From positions 558,001 through 622,000 of the forward strand of contig CANMKE010000001.1 in assembly GCA_947498325.1 (NCBI GenBank): a stretch of 64,000 nt of DNA, in the 5' to 3' direction. Below, piece after piece: positions 26,370 through 35,384 of the stretch; position 1 is the stretch's first letter, and the number at the start of each line of letters is the position of its first letter. A program made the position numbers and the translations under genes. The notes beneath the pieces were generated by a model. The model ran no database searches. It was given only the letters and a program-made list of their open reading frames with translations, and was not told where the DNA came from. The stretch comes from an uncultured Persicobacter sp. (GTDB taxonomy: Bacteria > Bacteroidota > Bacteroidia > Cytophagales > Cyclobacteriaceae).

Positions 26370-29021
26370 ATGAGTTCGATCAAAAATCTTATCGCTGGTG
26401 TACGTAAGGCACAGACCGAGTACAGTGACTTCACACAAGAACAAGTAGACGAAATTTTCCACCAAGCGGCTTTGGCTGCCAACAACGCGCGTATTCCATT
26501 GGCGAAGCAGGCGGTTGCTGAAACGGGTATGGGTATCGTTGAAGATAAAGTAATTAAAAACCACTTTGCTTCTGAGTTTATCTACAACAAGTACAAGGAA
26601 ACAGTTACTTGTGGGATTATTGAAGAAGACGAAGCTGGTGGTATCATCAAAATCGCTCGCCCAGTCGGGATCATTGCAGGTATCGTTCCTACAACAAACC
26701 CTACTTCTACGGCGATCTTCAAAGCTTTGATGGCTTTGAAAACACGTAACGGTATCATCTTCTCTCCACACCCTCGTGCAAAAGATTGTACCATCGCTGC
26801 TGCTAAAGTAGTATTGGATGCTGCTGTTGCTGCTGGTGCTCCTGAAGGAATTATCGGATGGATCGACGAGCCATCAGTAGATAAATCTTCTGAATTGATG
26901 AGTTCTGTGGACTTGATCTTGGCAACAGGTGGTCCTGGTATGGTGAAAGCGGCTTACTCTTCAGGTGTTCCAGCCATTGGAGTAGGAGCAGGTAACACGC
27001 CAGTAATTATTGACGATTCTTGTCATATCAAAATGGCAGTTAACTCTGTATTAGTATCTAAATCTTTCGATAACGGTGTAATCTGTGCTTCAGAGCAAGC
27101 GGTTGTTGTAGATGCTAAAATTTATGATGAAGTACGTGCTGAGTTCGCTGCTATGGGTGCACACATCTGTACGCCTGAGCAAGTAGAGAAAATGCGTAAA
27201 ACGATCTTGGTTGAGACTAAGAAAGGTACTTGTGCATTGAACGCTGACATCGTTGGTCAGTCTGCACAGCGTATTGCTGAATTGGCAGGTTTCGAAGTGC
27301 CAGTAGGTACTAAAGCATTGATCGGTGAAGTGGAAAGCGTTGAATTCGACGAGCCATTCGCACACGAGAAATTGTCTCCAGTATTGGCGATGTACAAATC
27401 GAAAAACTTTGACGACGCATTGGCGAAAGCTGACCGTTTGGTTGTTCAAGGTGGTTTGGGTCACACTTCGGTATTGTATGCTGACCAAGCTGAGCACGAA
27501 AAGATTGAGAAATTCCAAAACTTGATGAAAACTGGCCGTACGTTGATTAACATGCCAGCAGCTCAAGGTGCAATCGGTGATATCTATAACTTCAAATTAG
27601 CGCCATCTTTGACTTTGGGTTGTGGTTCTTGGGGTGGTAACGCCGTATCTGAAAACGTTGGACCTACTCACCTTTTAAATATCAAAACTGTGGCACAAAG
27701 AAGAGAAAACATGTTGTGGTTCCGTATCCCAGAGAAGGTTTACTTCAAGTTCGGTTCACTTCAATTGGCTTTGCAAGAATTGCATGATGAAGGTAAAAAA
27801 CGCGTATTCATCGTAACTGACCGTGGTTTGGCTGGTTTGGGATACACTGACTTTATCACTAAGTCTTTGGAAGCAAACAACATCGATTACCGTATTTTCT
27901 CTGAAGTTGATGCTGATCCAGTATTGTCTGTAGTACGTCAGGGTGCTGAGCAAATGACTGCTTACCAACCAGATTACGTTATCGCATTGGGTGGTGGTTC
28001 TGCAATGGATGCTGCCAAAATCATGTGGGTAATGTACGAACACCCAGAGGTTGAGTTCTCTAAATTGGCAATGACCTTTATGGATATCCGTAAGCGTATT
28101 GCTAAATTCCCTAAAATGGGATCTAAAGCTCAATTCATGGCTGTTGCTACTTCTTCAGGTACAGGTTCTGAGGTAACTCCTTTCTCTGTAATTACTGACG
28201 ATGCAACAGGTGTTAAATACCCATTGGCAGATTACGAATTGACTCCAAACGTTGCAGTTATCGACCCTGAGTTGGTAATGTCTATGCCTAAAGGCTTGAC
28301 AGTTGCTTCTGGTATTGATGTAATGACGCACGCATTGGAAGCTTTGGTTTCTGTAATGGCATCTGATTACACTAACCCATTGGCTTTGGAAGCTGCGCGT
28401 TTAGTATTCAAATACTTGCCTTTGTCTGTTGAAGGTGGTTCTTCTGACTTGAAAGCGAAAGAGAAAATGGCTAACGCTGCTGCAATGGCGGGTATGGCAT
28501 TTGCTAACGCATTCTTGGGAGTTTGTCACTCAATGGCACACAAATTGGGAGCGGCATTCCACATTCCTCACGGTATCGCGAATGCATTGATGTTGAACGA
28601 AGTTATCCGTTTCAACTCTGTTTCTTCTCCACGTAAAATGACTGCTTTCCCTCAGTACAAATACCCTAACGCAGCATTCCGTTATGCTCGTGCGGCTGAC
28701 CACTGTGGATTAGGCGGTAAAAACGAAGAAGAGAAAGTACAAAACTTGATCCAAGCAATCTCTGACTTGAACGCTAAAATTGGTGTTCCAGCAACAATCC
28801 AAGAGTGGGGTGTTTCTGAAGCATTGTTCTTGGAGAAATTGGATACTTTGGTTGAAGAAGCATTCGATGACCAATGTACTGGTGCTAACCCACGTTACCC
28901 ATTGATGGAAGAGATTCGTGAGATGTTGTTGCGTGCTTACTACGGCCCAAAAGCATACGAAGCTAAACAAGCTGAAGAAGCTAAAGCTGCTAAGCCAGCG
29001 AAAAAAGCTGCTAAAAAATAA
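26370..29021 (+). CDS. adhE: Bifunctional acetaldehyde-CoA / alcohol dehydrogenase
   Basis: An 883-residue cytoplasmic enzyme, near the usual AdhE length. The N-terminal ALDH domain (~1-440) has 'VGIIAGIVPTTNPTSTAIFK' and catalytic Cys239 in NGVICASEQ. The C-terminal iron alcohol dehydrogenase domain (~450-860) has 'GGGSAMDAAKIMWVMY', the metal-binding 'GIDVMTHALEA', 'CHSMAHKLG' and 'HIPHGIANA'. It reduces acetyl-CoA to acetaldehyde and then to ethanol, re-oxidising two NADH in fermentation. The C-terminus adds an Ala/Lys tail (AKPAKKAAKK). Codon use is unusually biased (gct, ggt, gta, aac) and points to high expression. It stands alone with its own long leader and terminator. Confidence 0.97.
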   Translation: MSSIKNLIAGVRKAQTEYSDFTQEQVDEIFHQAALAANNARIPLAKQAVAETGMGIVEDKVIKNHFASEFIYNKYKETVTCGIIEEDEAGGIIKIARPVGIIAGIVPTTNPTSTAIFKALMALKTRNGIIFSPHPRAKDCTIAAAKVVLDAAVAAGAPEGIIGWIDEPSVDKSSELMSSVDLILATGGPGMVKAAYSSGVPAIGVGAGNTPVIIDDSCHIKMAVNSVLVSKSFDNGVICASEQAVVVDAKIYDEVRAEFAAMGAHICTPEQVEKMRKTILVETKKGTCALNADIVGQSAQRIAELAGFEVPVGTKALIGEVESVEFDEPFAHEKLSPVLAMYKSKNFDDALAKADRLVVQGGLGHTSVLYADQAEHEKIEKFQNLMKTGRTLINMPAAQGAIGDIYNFKLAPSLTLGCGSWGGNAVSENVGPTHLLNIKTVAQRRENMLWFRIPEKVYFKFGSLQLALQELHDEGKKRVFIVTDRGLAGLGYTDFITKSLEANNIDYRIFSEVDADPVLSVVRQGAEQMTAYQPDYVIALGGGSAMDAAKIMWVMYEHPEVEFSKLAMTFMDIRKRIAKFPKMGSKAQFMAVATSSGTGSEVTPFSVITDDATGVKYPLADYELTPNVAVIDPELVMSMPKGLTVASGIDVMTHALEALVSVMASDYTNPLALEAARLVFKYLPLSVEGGSSDLKAKEKMANAAAMAGMAFANAFLGVCHSMAHKLGAAFHIPHGIANALMLNEVIRFNSVSSPRKMTAFPQYKYPNAAFRYARAADHCGLGGKNEEEKVQNLIQAISDLNAKIGVPATIQEWGVSEALFLEKLDTLVEEAFDDQCTGANPRYPLMEEIREMLLRAYYGPKAYEAKQAEEAKAAKPAKKAAKK

Positions 29022-29060
29022 TTGACACTAATCTGTAAGACGATTTAGTTCTTTACAATT

Positions 29061-29090
29061 AACCCGACGCATTTTGTGTCGGGTTTTTTT
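29061..29090 (+). terminator. Terminator after adhE
   Basis: AACCCGAC / GTCGGGTT around a 9-nt loop is followed by T7. Confidence 0.93.
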
Positions 29091-29143
29091 GTGCCCAAAG
29101 TTTTGTGGACCATGGTAGGGATACTGAATGGTACCACCAACAC

Positions 29144-29168
29144 TATCGCAAGAGTCGCTCTTGTGATA
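29144..29168. repeat. Strong hairpin in adhE-downstream spacer
   Basis: TATCGCAAGAG, a 3-nt loop and CTCTTGTGATA form an 11-bp stem with one mismatch. No T-run follows. It lies just before the nuclease remnant and may be a recombination scar or small repeat. Confidence 0.5.
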
Positions 29169-29283
29169 CCTTGAATAGACCTCCTTAAAAATATGTGTAC
29201 GCTGTGGACAAATAAATACCCCTTAGATTTTTTGTGTCTTGTCCTGAAATAACTTGGGACCTTTTACCGACTTTTTCATCTGA

Positions 29284-29649
29284 TTGTTTGCCTTGAAAAT
29301 TGTACTATTAAGAGTGTGTATTTTAAATCGAATTTCGAGAAGTCGCCGCATACGCCACGTTCACGTAGGGGAATTCAAAATTGATAGCAAACCATCCAAT
29401 CGGGAAGTTGGCTACGGACAAGCAGATATTTATTTTTACCCAAAAGATACGACCAATCCAAAAGCTTGGGTGCTGGAATTCAAAAAGAAGAATGTCGATG
29501 ATAAAGGAGACCTACCATCTCTTGCCGAAGATGCCCTAAAGCAAATCCATGACCGTGTCTATCTCGATGAAATCAAAGCCCACGGACATACCGATATTTT
29601 GTGTATGGGGATCGCTTTCGAAGGTAAAAAGGTGGTTTGTGCTTTTTGA
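29284..29649 (+). pseudogene. Remnant of an AAA-ATPase-like/PD-(D/E)XK nuclease family protein
   Basis: Only the C-terminal nuclease-like part is recognisable from ~29365 on: 'SNREVGYGQADIYFYP', 'WVLEFKKKN', 'ALKQIHDRVY', 'GIAFEGKKVVCAF'. This order (N-R-E-x-G-Y-G-x-x-D ... E-x-K ... A-L-x-Q-I ... G-I-A-F-x-G-K) is the hallmark of the DUF1703-type PD-(D/E)XK domain that normally ends a ~500-residue AAA-ATPase-like protein. The first ~28 codons of the frame (from a TTG) bear no resemblance and the ATPase part is absent. The Asp and Glu-x-Lys residues are kept. I read it as a decayed fragment; a short expressed protein is possible. Confidence 0.6.
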
Positions 29650-29706
29650 TTATTAGGATTATTTCTAATTTACAATAATCATTAACCCTATATACTTTCT
29701 TGTCAA

Positions 29707-30042
29707 ATGAACTACGACCAAAAATTTTTTCGGGTATCTTCCAACGCTAATAACGGCGAAACCTCAACCGACACCATTTTTAAATACAACCAATCAGGTG
29801 ATATCTTGATGGGGGAATATTCGGGGGGAATGATCAACCGAGGTCAGTTGATTGGAAAGGTGGATGCTGATGGAAATATCAATATGCGTTATCAGCAGAT
29901 AAATACAAAAGGTGAACTGATGACAGGGGAATGTCAGTCCCGACCAGAGCTCTTACCCAACGGGAAAATCCGCCTGCACGAAAAGTGGCTGTGGACTTCG
30001 GGGGATCATTCTTCGGGAACGTCAATATTGGAGGAAATATGA
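29707..30042 (+). CDS. Small conserved protein often annotated as N-acetylglutamate synthase-like
   Basis: A 111-residue soluble protein of beta-strand character. The segments 'GDILMGEYSGGMINRGQLIGKVD', 'MRYQQINTKGELMTGECQSRPE' and 'GKIRLHEKWLWTSGD' fit a small family in Bacteroidota and Firmicutes. It is commonly labelled N-acetylglutamate synthase in databases, but no catalytic evidence is visible and I would treat the function as unknown. Its TGA overlaps the ATG of the next gene (ATGA), so the two form a coupled pair with a GNAT acetyltransferase. Confidence 0.75.
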   Translation: MNYDQKFFRVSSNANNGETSTDTIFKYNQSGDILMGEYSGGMINRGQLIGKVDADGNINMRYQQINTKGELMTGECQSRPELLPNGKIRLHEKWLWTSGDHSSGTSILEEI

Positions 30043-30509
30043 GCGCCGCCGAACCCATCAGAATTTTACCTTTTGCAGCGCCATTAAAAGAGGACATCAA
30101 GCGGCTGAATTACGAGTGGTTGGAGAAATATTTTGTCGTGGAGCCTGCTGATGTTGTTGCACTTTCAAACCCTCAGGAAGAAATCATTGATAAAGGCGGG
30201 ATGATATTTTTTGCCCAAATGAATGGGGAGGTAGTTGGTACTGTGAGCCTGTTAAAGAAAAGCGAAAATATTTATGAAGTAGGAAAAATGGCGGTAACGG
30301 AGTCGGCACAAGGGCAGGGAATTGGCCGGTTGCTTTTGGAACACTGCCTGAAAATAGCAATAGAGATTTCTGTTGAGAAGTTGATTTTGTATTCAAATCG
30401 GAAGTTGGTGACAGCCTTGAGGCTATATGAAAAATATGGTTTCGTAGAAGTGTCGATGGATACCGATCTGTATGCTCGGGCGGATATTAAAATGGAAAGA
30501 TCGATGTGA
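30039..30509 (+). CDS. GNAT family N-acetyltransferase
   Basis: A 156-residue protein. The start is set at the ATG at 30039: it overlaps the upstream stop as ATGA and has GAGGAAAT directly before it, one of the few Shine-Dalgarno-like sequences in the window. The GNAT core is clear: 'VVGTVSLLKKSENIYEVGKMAVTESAQGQGIGRLLLEHCL' includes the acetyl-CoA pyrophosphate loop Q-G-Q-G-I-G, and 'LYEKYGFVEV' is the usual motif B end. The acceptor substrate cannot be read from sequence. Confidence 0.9.
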   Translation: MSAAEPIRILPFAAPLKEDIKRLNYEWLEKYFVVEPADVVALSNPQEEIIDKGGMIFFAQMNGEVVGTVSLLKKSENIYEVGKMAVTESAQGQGIGRLLLEHCLKIAIEISVEKLILYSNRKLVTALRLYEKYGFVEVSMDTDLYARADIKMERSM

Positions 30510-30636
30510 GGAAGTATTCACCATATTAGTGAGTGGGTGTTATGAGCCATGAATACCTTGAGTAATTACCTTGAGTAAAGGGATTACCAGGATTTTTACT
30601 TAAGTTAAGTATTTGATCAAAAATAGCCTATAAAAT

Positions 30637-30695
30637 GTCACTGGTCGGATTTTGTGTTCCCGTCACCGATCACCAGTCACCAGTCACCTTTTTTT
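30637..30695 (+). terminator. Terminator-like hairpin containing small tandem repeats
   Basis: GTCACTGGTCGG can pair with CCGATCACCAGTCAC in an interrupted stem, and T7 follows. The right arm consists of short tandem GTCACC/ATCACC/GTCACC units. It could end the acetyltransferase transcript, though it lies ~130 nt after the stop. Confidence 0.5.
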
Positions 30696-30778
30696 AGTAC
30701 TATGGGTTTTTACTATAGCAAAGAATTATATTAGCTCAGTCATTTACAAAAATAACTTTTACCCTTAACCACAACCTT

Positions 30779-31381
30779 ATGAAAACTTTTAAATTATCCA
30801 TTGTTTTGCTGTTATTCAGCATGACTGGATTCGCGCAATCCAATGATTTCTCCAAGCATCAAATAGCTGTTCACTATGGAACTTTTGGCGGGAATGAACT
30901 ATATCAATTGCAGGATATAGTAGGAGCAGGGAGCTATGATAGTGATCGTTTTTTTACCATCGGATTGAGTTACACTTACCGGATCAATCATTGGCTTGGT
31001 CTATCCTCGGGCATTGAATATGGGAATCATAATGTGATTTTTAAACCGCCTTTTACAGGGGGAGAACCACCTCAGCCTAAGCAACAATCTTTTTCGGTTG
31101 TGAATATCCCATTGACAGCTCAAGTTGACTTTTGGAAATACGTTTTTGTCAATGGTGGGGCACTTATCAGTATAGATGCTCAAAAAAATGAGGAAATAGG
31201 GTCTTTAAGTGGCTTGGGCTTTGTACTTGGGGCAGGGCTTAAATATGATTTTTCCTTTGGAGCCACCGTGTTTGTCAATCCATATTTGAAAATGCAAAAC
31301 CTACTTTCCTTTGAAGATAAAGACTTTTCTTATTCCTTAGCAGAGTCAGGGGTGAAGATCGGTATGGCGTATAATTTTTAA
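30779..31381 (+). CDS. Outer-membrane beta-barrel protein (small, OMP_b-brl type)
   Basis: A 200-residue protein with a signal peptide ('FKLSIVLLLFSMTGFAQ'). Alternating strands end in a terminal aromatic ('VKIGMAYNF', C-terminal Phe), as in outer-membrane barrels assembled by BAM. 'FTIGLSYTYRINHWLGLSSGIEYG' is typical of small eight-stranded barrels of Bacteroidota. Function is unknown. Neighbours give no clear pathway. Confidence 0.8.
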   Translation: MKTFKLSIVLLLFSMTGFAQSNDFSKHQIAVHYGTFGGNELYQLQDIVGAGSYDSDRFFTIGLSYTYRINHWLGLSSGIEYGNHNVIFKPPFTGGEPPQPKQQSFSVVNIPLTAQVDFWKYVFVNGGALISIDAQKNEEIGSLSGLGFVLGAGLKYDFSFGATVFVNPYLKMQNLLSFEDKDFSYSLAESGVKIGMAYNF

Positions 31382-31479
31382 ATTTCAGGGGAATTGTTGT
31401 TTCATTTTCTTTTGGGACTTGTTGCAAAGATTGATACCTTATATTTTATAATAATAACATTAACCAAAATCAACCAAAA

Positions 31480-31884
31480 ATGTCGATCAAAACCTTGTCA
31501 AAAATCTTCTATGGTGCCACAGCATTATTTACTGTCATGATGCTCATGTCTGCTGGCATGTATATTTTCAAAACTGATATGGTCGCACAAATGCTATCCT
31601 CTTTGGGGTATCCGACCTACATTATCTATCCGCTCGCCCTTGCAAAAGTTCTGGGCATCGTTGCCATCTGGATCAACCATTCCCAGTCGCTTAAAGAATG
31701 GGCTTATGCAGGTTTCTTTTTCGATTTTACCTTGGCAATTTTTGCGCACCTTGAAGTGAGCGATGGTCAGGCAGGAGGAGCCGTTTTAGCGATGGTACTT
31801 TTATTGGCGTCGTATTTTACCGAGAAAAAGGTAAGAGCGCCACAAGCTGTCGCTCAACAGGAAAAGGAATTAAGCAAAGCATGA
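31480..31884 (+). CDS. DoxX-like family membrane protein
   Basis: A 134-residue protein with four predicted transmembrane helices ('FYGATALFTVMMLMSAGMYIF', 'YIIYPLALAKVLGIVAIWI', 'WAYAGFFFDFTLAIFAHL', 'GGAVLAMVLLLASYF'). The 'LGYP.Y..YPLALAKVLG' pattern is the signature of the DoxX-like/DUF4267-type group. Physiological role unknown. A charged C-terminal tail follows the last helix. Monocistronic; no clear terminator before the MITE-like element downstream. Confidence 0.82.
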   Translation: MSIKTLSKIFYGATALFTVMMLMSAGMYIFKTDMVAQMLSSLGYPTYIIYPLALAKVLGIVAIWINHSQSLKEWAYAGFFFDFTLAIFAHLEVSDGQAGGAVLAMVLLLASYFTEKKVRAPQAVAQQEKELSKA

Positions 31885-31909
31885 TTTTATCATAGCCATT
31901 AAATTGTAG

Positions 31910-32295
31910 GGGGCTGTTGCACAATCATAATCTGATTTTATATCACGAAATTTTATTGGGTCACTGTACGGGCAAACCTAATGTCATTAAGTTAAGGATT
32001 TTGAGGGACACAGGTCTAAATTTGAAATGCTCGTAGAGGCCTTATTCTTAACGACTCACGTAACAATTTGAACAAATCTAAGAGGAAACCTATAAAATCA
32101 CCATTAATTTAGACGTTAAAAATAATGTCTCTACAGGATAATGCGCTTAGCTTAATGATATTGCGGGCAGACCTGTGTGTCTGCCCAAATCATCATAATT
32201 TTTGTTTGGTTTGGATATACACACAGGTGCATCCGTACAGCTCACGAAATCATCTTTTGTGCTAAATTCATAGAACTGAGTTGTGCAACAGCCCC
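31910..32295. mobile_element. MITE-like or IS-remnant element with perfect 15-bp terminal inverted repeats
   Basis: GGGGCTGTTGCACAA at 31910-31924 is repeated in reverse complement at 32281-32295. The element is 386 bp and has no intact ORF. A second, inner inverted repeat (AATGTCATTAAGTTAAGG near 31980 against GCTTAGCTTAATGATATT near 32150) and a short hairpin near 32163-32196 are present. A TA dinucleotide lies just outside each end (one extra G on the left), which could be a target duplication. The family is not identified. Confidence 0.6.
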
Positions 32296-32308
32296 TACCG
32301 TCAGGTAC

Positions 32309-32340
32309 AAAAAAAAGACAGCGTCGCGGCCGTCTTTTTT
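32309..32340 (-). terminator. Terminator of the leftward lipoprotein gene
   Basis: AAAAAAGAC ... GTCTTTTTT forms a GC-containing hairpin with T-runs on both strands, directly at the 3' end of the lipoprotein gene. Confidence 0.75.
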
Positions 32341-32348
32341 AATTTATA

Positions 32349-33149
32349 TTAATACGCCGCCACTTGCTGAGCGGGTGTTGAACGCGTATAGGCAAAACCT
32401 CCCGACCTTCCCTGTGACCATTTGGTGAAAGTAACCTGCAGGTATATATCATCCTCGATCAGGTGTAACACTAATTTTTTGCCCACCACATTTTTGGGGT
32501 CGCCAACGGTTGCACGAAATTTCCCGAAACTCAATGTTTCATAATCTGCCAATTCTCCAATGGCCCAGGTGGTTCCCACGGGGCTGTCCACCTTATTGGC
32601 GCTGGATTCCTGTGCGATATTATAGATTTGTCCTCCGCCAACACCGCGGGTAATGATTACATTTGCGGTCAGGGAATCCTGATTTGCGGGTAAGTTCTCA
32701 TCAGCGACCTCTGCTTTTTCAAAGGTCAGCTCCGCACCGTCCCATACCTTGGCGGTGGGTTCATCCTCCTCTTTTTCAGTAACCGTAACTTCTACCGAAA
32801 TCGTTTCACGCGCTAAACCATTCAGCAAGGCGACCTGCCCGGTGATTTTCGGGTTGGCTTGCGCATCGAACAAAGTGGAATCGTAAACGGTCACTTCGCC
32901 AGTAGAAGCATTAACCTCCATGGCCGTATCCAGGCTTTGATCAATTAAAAGGTAGGTAATCAGTCCCGAAGAAGTGGAGGCATCAATGTCCCCAATTTTT
33001 TGCCCATTCATCGGCATTTCTTCAATGGTGGCCGTGAAATCCTGCGCCGTAATCACAGGGCCGCTTGAGGGGGTATCGTCATCGGAAGAGCCACAGGAAA
33101 AAGTCATCAGACTTATGGTCATTAGCAGCAGCAGTAAACTTGCTTTCAT
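32349..33149 (-). CDS. Cadherin-like surface lipoprotein
   Basis: About 266 residues from the ATG at 33149 (33158 is an alternative). It has a lipoprotein signal ('LLLLLMTISLMTFSC', Cys as lipidation site) followed by Gly-Ser-Ser-Asp-Asp-Asp, an acidic stretch consistent with the surface-export signal of Bacteroidota lipoproteins. The middle ('DASTSSGLITYLLID', 'MEVNASTGEVTVYDSTLFD') is a cadherin-like repeat. A C-terminal ~110-residue domain with 'VIITRGVGGGQIYNIAQE' is not recognised. Likely cell-surface; ligand unknown. Monocistronic. Confidence 0.82.
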   Translation of the reverse strand: MKASLLLLLMTISLMTFSCGSSDDDTPSSGPVITAQDFTATIEEMPMNGQKIGDIDASTSSGLITYLLIDQSLDTAMEVNASTGEVTVYDSTLFDAQANPKITGQVALLNGLARETISVEVTVTEKEEDEPTAKVWDGAELTFEKAEVADENLPANQDSLTANVIITRGVGGGQIYNIAQESSANKVDSPVGTTWAIGELADYETLSFGKFRATVGDPKNVVGKKLVLHLIEDDIYLQVTFTKWSQGRSGGFAYTRSTPAQQVAAY

Positions 33150-33158
33150 TTCAGTCAT

Positions 33159-34730
33159 GGTTCAGTTTATTTATCATTGGATATTTACTCTTTAACGGTT
33201 TTGGACGAATAGATGCTTTTGGGTATAGCAATATTTTAGCGAGATCAGCATTTATTGCCTAAGTGTCAGTAAAGGCTGAGGGCTTATTTGCGTCAGCTTT
33301 TAAATCATGTGAGTAGGTGTTCAGCACAAAGGTGATCCTTTATCAGCCTGAATGCCGTGCTTTGTGTTCATCAGTGGTTTCGCTTTAGTGCGAATTATTG
33401 ATACCTCGAAATATTCAGAAATGCTTTTAGCTAATATATGGTGGAATGCCGCATGAAGGCTTCTGTGGAGGCATATCAGTAGGCTAAAAGGCTTCCTTCG
33501 GTTATTAAGCTGATCAGGAGCCCATGATGGTGGAAATTGAATATTTTGGATTAAAATTTTTGTTTCATTTTTATTCAATAGCAGAAATTGTAACAAATGT
33601 GGTGTTTTGTTGATCAAAAATGTTGCTTTTAATGGCGTTACACTGGGGAATTTGAGGAAAGAAATTGATTATTTTTTCTCAAAAATTGAGGAAATTTTAC
33701 ACACATCTACTTGTGTTTTTTATCACTTTTTACAGAAAAAAATAATTTTATTGTAGGTGAAGTAGCAACTAAGCCTTGTACGAGTAGCTGCTTTTGGAAA
33801 GGTAGACTTGGACCTCAGGTGGAATACTGAGCGGTGTATCGCCCTTTATTGGGCATGGTTCATTCTTGTAAATATCGAACAGGAAGGGCTTCTCCTGGCT
33901 GAGTTGAGGGGGGAGGATTTTTAGGAGCAGTTCAGCACAATTCCTTCTTCACGATGGTATAATATAGAGTTGAAAAGTAGGAAGGCTGCTTCCTCTGATA
34001 GCATGTATTATCATTCTTAATGGACCTCTCGGGGGTAGTTAACCTTGATATTTTAAAAATAGAGGCGGATTTTTGCCTTTTTCTTTTGCTCTATTCACGG
34101 ATCGGTATTCAGAGCACTCAGGAGTCGACAGGCGTGGTGTTTTATATTTTTCTTATACCTTCCTTAAGACACTAATAGCGGGATTGATACGCTTTGGCGC
34201 TTGTTTTTTGTGGTCAGGGCTCACAGTCCTTCAGGGTATTGGCATGGGGTGTTTTATGCTGAAGGACTTCCTTTTTCCACTTGTTGATTCTTCAGCTAAA
34301 GTGCTTGAAGCTGTTCATCAGCGCTTATATTTTTCCATGCAAGCGAAAATTGATCAAGCTATTTTTATGCGCAATAATTCATGAATTTAAAAAGCGTAAT
34401 GGTTTTTGTTAGATGTATGTTTTTGTGATTTTTTCATGAATTAAATCAGTTGCTTGAGGTTGTTTTTTTAAGCGGCTTCAGCTTATTTATCCATCATCAT
34501 TAAAGATTTTTATACTCTTTTGCCGCCTTGACTGTCAGCGATCACCGATATTTATCAAAAATGTTCCTGTAGTCATCAAATCATATATGATCTGATTATA
34601 TATTTTTTATGGAAAAAATTCAAAAATAATTAGTAATATTATTGTTTGACACCCAACATTAAACGTGCCTTAGGGCTTTACATTTGACGGTTTTATAGGA
34701 TTGTTTGTATTACCTTGATACAAAAAAAGT
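33159..34730. other. 1.57-kb stretch without a supported gene
   Basis: AT-rich sequence with only short frames that lack start context, family resemblance or codon bias. No tRNA, rRNA, IS end or clear hairpin was seen. It sits between the lipoprotein and the small PAS/H-box gene. Confidence 0.6.
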
Positions 34731-35333
34731 ATGGAGTACAATAATAATAATCTACACGGCTTCAATGAGGTCATGCTCGACAGGCTCTCCGAGGGCTATC
34801 GGGTGATCGGCTTTGACTGGAAATACCTGTTTGTCAATAAGAAGGTCGTTGAACAGAGTGGTGTGAAATCCAAGCAGGAAATTTTAGGCGGAACCATTAT
34901 GGACTGGCACCCTGGCATTGAAACCACCGAGCTATTTGACGATCTAATGACTTGCATGCACAGCAGGGTTTCCAAAACAATTGATAATGCACTCATCAAT
35001 ATCAATGGGCGAGGCGAAACTTTTGATCTTCAAATTGAGCCTGCACCTCAGGGGATTTTGATGCTTTCTATTGATGCCCTGCATCGCAAACAGAAAGAAG
35101 ACAAAAGGGAGCAGGAATTGGCGAAACTCGAACAACTGATGCACCTGACATCCCACAGCTTGAGAAAGCCAGTTTGTAATATCATGCGGATTGTTAATTT
35201 TCTCGGTCAGGAAACAGCAGAGATGAATCAGATCATGAGGATGACCAACATTTTAAGGAAGGAAGTGCTTAACCTTGATTCCTGTACTGAAGACCTGACG
35301 ATGCTGATCCACAGCCGAAAGGAGCAAGCCTAA
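34731..35333 (+). CDS. PAS-H-box protein lacking an ATPase domain
   Basis: A 200-residue soluble protein. A PAS-like domain covers ~10-118 ('GYRVIGFDWKYLFVNKKVVEQSG', 'GETFDLQIEPAPQGILMLSID'). It is followed by a short coiled coil and a HisKA-type H-box 'LTSHSLRKPVCNIMRIV' with His142. The protein ends ~60 residues later, after the second DHp helix, so there is no HATPase_c domain and no receiver. The stop is followed at once by a strong terminator, so the short length looks native. It may be a His-phosphotransfer or sensory dimerization partner for a separate kinase (inference). Compare the PAS/H-box/receiver protein at 10072-11448. Confidence 0.85.
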   Translation: MEYNNNNLHGFNEVMLDRLSEGYRVIGFDWKYLFVNKKVVEQSGVKSKQEILGGTIMDWHPGIETTELFDDLMTCMHSRVSKTIDNALININGRGETFDLQIEPAPQGILMLSIDALHRKQKEDKREQELAKLEQLMHLTSHSLRKPVCNIMRIVNFLGQETAEMNQIMRMTNILRKEVLNLDSCTEDLTMLIHSRKEQA

Positions 35334-35367
35334 AAAAAGCTGTACCCCCAAAGGCGCACAGCTTTTA
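35334..35367. terminator. Bidirectional terminator
   Basis: AAAAGCTGT / ACAGCTTTT; the A7 before the stem makes a T-run on the minus strand. It serves the PAS gene and the convergent ABC operon. Confidence 0.85.
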
Positions 35368-35384
35368 AATATTGAATGCAGAAT

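Noticed and set aside
27090-27566. Long minus-strand frames opposite adhE
   Set aside because: They result from the strong codon bias of adhE; no family motif is visible.
29097-29283. Intact insertion sequence next to the nuclease remnant
   Set aside because: No paired terminal repeats or transposase; only a hairpin is seen.
33321-33617. 98-residue minus-strand frame
   Set aside because: No recognisable domain, odd composition, and no promoter or terminator context.
34073-34384. 103-residue frame in the gene-poor region
   Set aside because: Starts at TTG, no family resemblance, no upstream signal and composition like translated AT-rich spacer.
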